Source: Bacteroides sp.
GTDB taxonomy: Bacteria; Bacteroidota; Bacteroidia; Bacteroidales; Muribaculaceae
Direction of reading: 5' to 3'
Assembly (NCBI GenBank): GCA_014802435.1
Contig: JAAVCG010000036.1
Coordinates: 1 to 64,000 of the forward strand
DNA: 64,000 bases
The notes beneath the pieces are model-generated. The model saw nothing but the letters and a program-made list of their open reading frames with translations, ran no database searches and had not been told where the DNA came from. Shown here piece after piece: positions 63,303 through 64,000 of the stretch. The position numbers were made by a program, and so were the translations under genes. Each line of letters begins with the position of its first letter. Within the stretch, counting starts at the first letter, position 1.

Positions 63303-63888
63303 AGACCCCGTTTCCCAATATTTGTTAAAGCTGAGGCCGCATATCTCTGAGTGATTTTTGTGATGGAGTGAAGGAGCGATGGGGTTCCATCGTGACTGAG
63401 CGACAGCACAAAAAGCACCTGAGAGATGCGCTGATAAGCTAACTTTTTTATACCGTCACACTATAAAGTGTACCCTAACCAAGTTATATGAATTTAATAA
63501 TTTGTAACTTAAAGAATCAACTTGGGCTATCAGACAGATTTGACATTTAAGCAGCGTAACTTTATTTCAGAGAATTTTCTTGGAATTTTCAAAACGAAGT
63601 CAAAGGCCAATCTATTAATTAATGGCAGGTGGGTTGTGGAACGAACCTTTTCATGGCTTGAATCATTCAGACGATTAAACAGAAATTACGAGCGGTTTCC
63701 TCACCCTGCAAAAGGTGTAGCGATGGCAGCATGTGCAATGTTTAAGTTACTATCGCCCCGGCCAATCGTCACGCAGCTGCGCCCGCTTGTTTCGGTCACG
63801 ATGGAACCCCATCGCTCCCTCACTGCGCGAACACAGCTGCATAACGCTTGACCGCCTCAGCTTTAACAAATATTGGGAAACGGGGTCT
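63303..63888. mobile_element. Internally deleted IS5-family element (MITE-like), copy 2
   Basis: 586 bp with perfect 35 bp terminal inverted repeats (63303-63337 and 63854-63888) and a subterminal inverted pair, flanked by TA on each side. It is closely similar to copy 1 at 41306-41871 at both ends. Compared with copy 1 it keeps about 110 bp more of the transposase C-terminal coding part and lacks about 95 bp of the 3' end. Confidence 0.85.
63522..63755 (+). pseudogene. IS5-family transposase, C-terminal fragment
   Basis: The only long frame in copy 2 of the element. It encodes NGRWVVERTFSWLESFRRLN followed by RNYERFPHPAKGVAMAACAMF, which matches the C-terminal DDE end (the catalytic-Glu region VVERTFSWL) of IS5-family transposases of the IS427/IS1031 type. 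The N-terminal two thirds with the two catalytic Asp are missing, so it is inactive. After about 63755 the frame runs on through the terminal repeat without meaning. In copy 1 the same segment is frameshifted and shorter. Confidence 0.75.
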
Positions 63889-63898
63889 TAATTTCAGC

Positions 63899-64000
63899 AT
63901 GGCGAGGCAACATTTTTTTGAGTGGATGCGTTTTTTTGATATGGAAAATGAAATTAAGATTGAGGAGCATCCGTTTGAGGCTTACGTTCCGCGCCAGGCG
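63899..64000 (+). CDS. Start of an unidentified gene, cut by the window end
   Basis: 34 codons from an ATG 8 bp beyond the IS-derived element, open to the end. The protein begins MARQHFFEWMRFFDMENEIK and continues IEEHPFEAYVPRQA. The HPFxxxxP pattern recalls the N-terminus of Bacteroidetes uracil-DNA-glycosylase-family proteins, but too little is present to be sure. The insertion lies close to its start and probably replaced or displaced its promoter region. Confidence 0.45.
   Translation, partial: MARQHFFEWMRFFDMENEIKIEEHPFEAYVPRQA

Noticed and set aside
63522..63851. Intact transposase gene
   Set aside because: Only the C-terminal end of the DDE domain is present and the frame reads on into the terminal inverted repeat.

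Overview
The window looks like a chromosome segment from the Bacteroidales, most likely a gut Muribaculaceae-type bacterium; the family is an inference. The support is the gene content (MutA/MutB methylmalonyl-CoA mutase, DUF3098, DUF4290, CotH-domain and Big2 surface proteins, C-terminal sorting-type tails) and the promoters, many of which fit the Bacteroidetes housekeeping pattern TTTG-N19..21-TAnnTTTG. No rRNA, tRNA or CRISPR array was seen.

Layout. 1-6.6 kb is visibly more AT-rich than the rest and holds the end of an unknown gene and a 1876-residue surface protein built of 14 Big2 repeats and two BspA-type leucine-rich blocks. 6.6-12.6 kb is housekeeping: tig on the minus strand, then the plus-strand run ftsX-DUF3098-uppP-truB-queA-frr. 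12.6-24 kb has a REP-associated tyrosine transposase (RAYT) gene, a secreted GH20 hexosaminidase, a 700 bp array of structured repeats, dnaK and a large unknown secreted protein. 24-33 kb is a compact minus-strand cluster: a GH33-type sialidase, a small secreted protein, two CotH-domain proteins separated by a discoidin/Big2 protein, and an M18 aminopeptidase. 33-41 kb has glgB and a three-gene RND efflux operon. 41-54 kb has maeB and purB, a DUF4143 ATPase, the tetR-fabG-DUF4290-rimM run, groES-groEL, a broken HigA-like gene, nth and pheS. 54-64 kb has mutA-mutB, a second RAYT gene overlapping a gamma-carbonic anhydrase gene that itself overlaps an M24 peptidase gene, an MsbA-like ABC exporter and the start of one more gene.

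Three structures cut across the gene list. First, two RAYT genes carry the same extra C-terminal domain, and the window contains nine copies of a REP-like palindrome (core GGCGGATTCCGATCCGCC), all intergenic and downstream of genes or operons. Second, dnaK and groESL share an ACTGACA-N3-TGTCAGT palindrome just upstream of a sigma-54-like -24/-12 motif, which suggests common control of the chaperones. Third, two internally deleted IS5-family elements have perfect 35 bp terminal inverted repeats; the differences between copies in the terminal and subterminal repeats occur symmetrically in both arms. One element ends exactly on the maeB stop codon.

Metabolically the set fits a host-glycan forager: sialidase and hexosaminidase release mucin sugars, GlgB stores glucose as glycogen, and malic enzyme and methylmalonyl-CoA mutase belong to C4-dicarboxylate and propionate metabolism.
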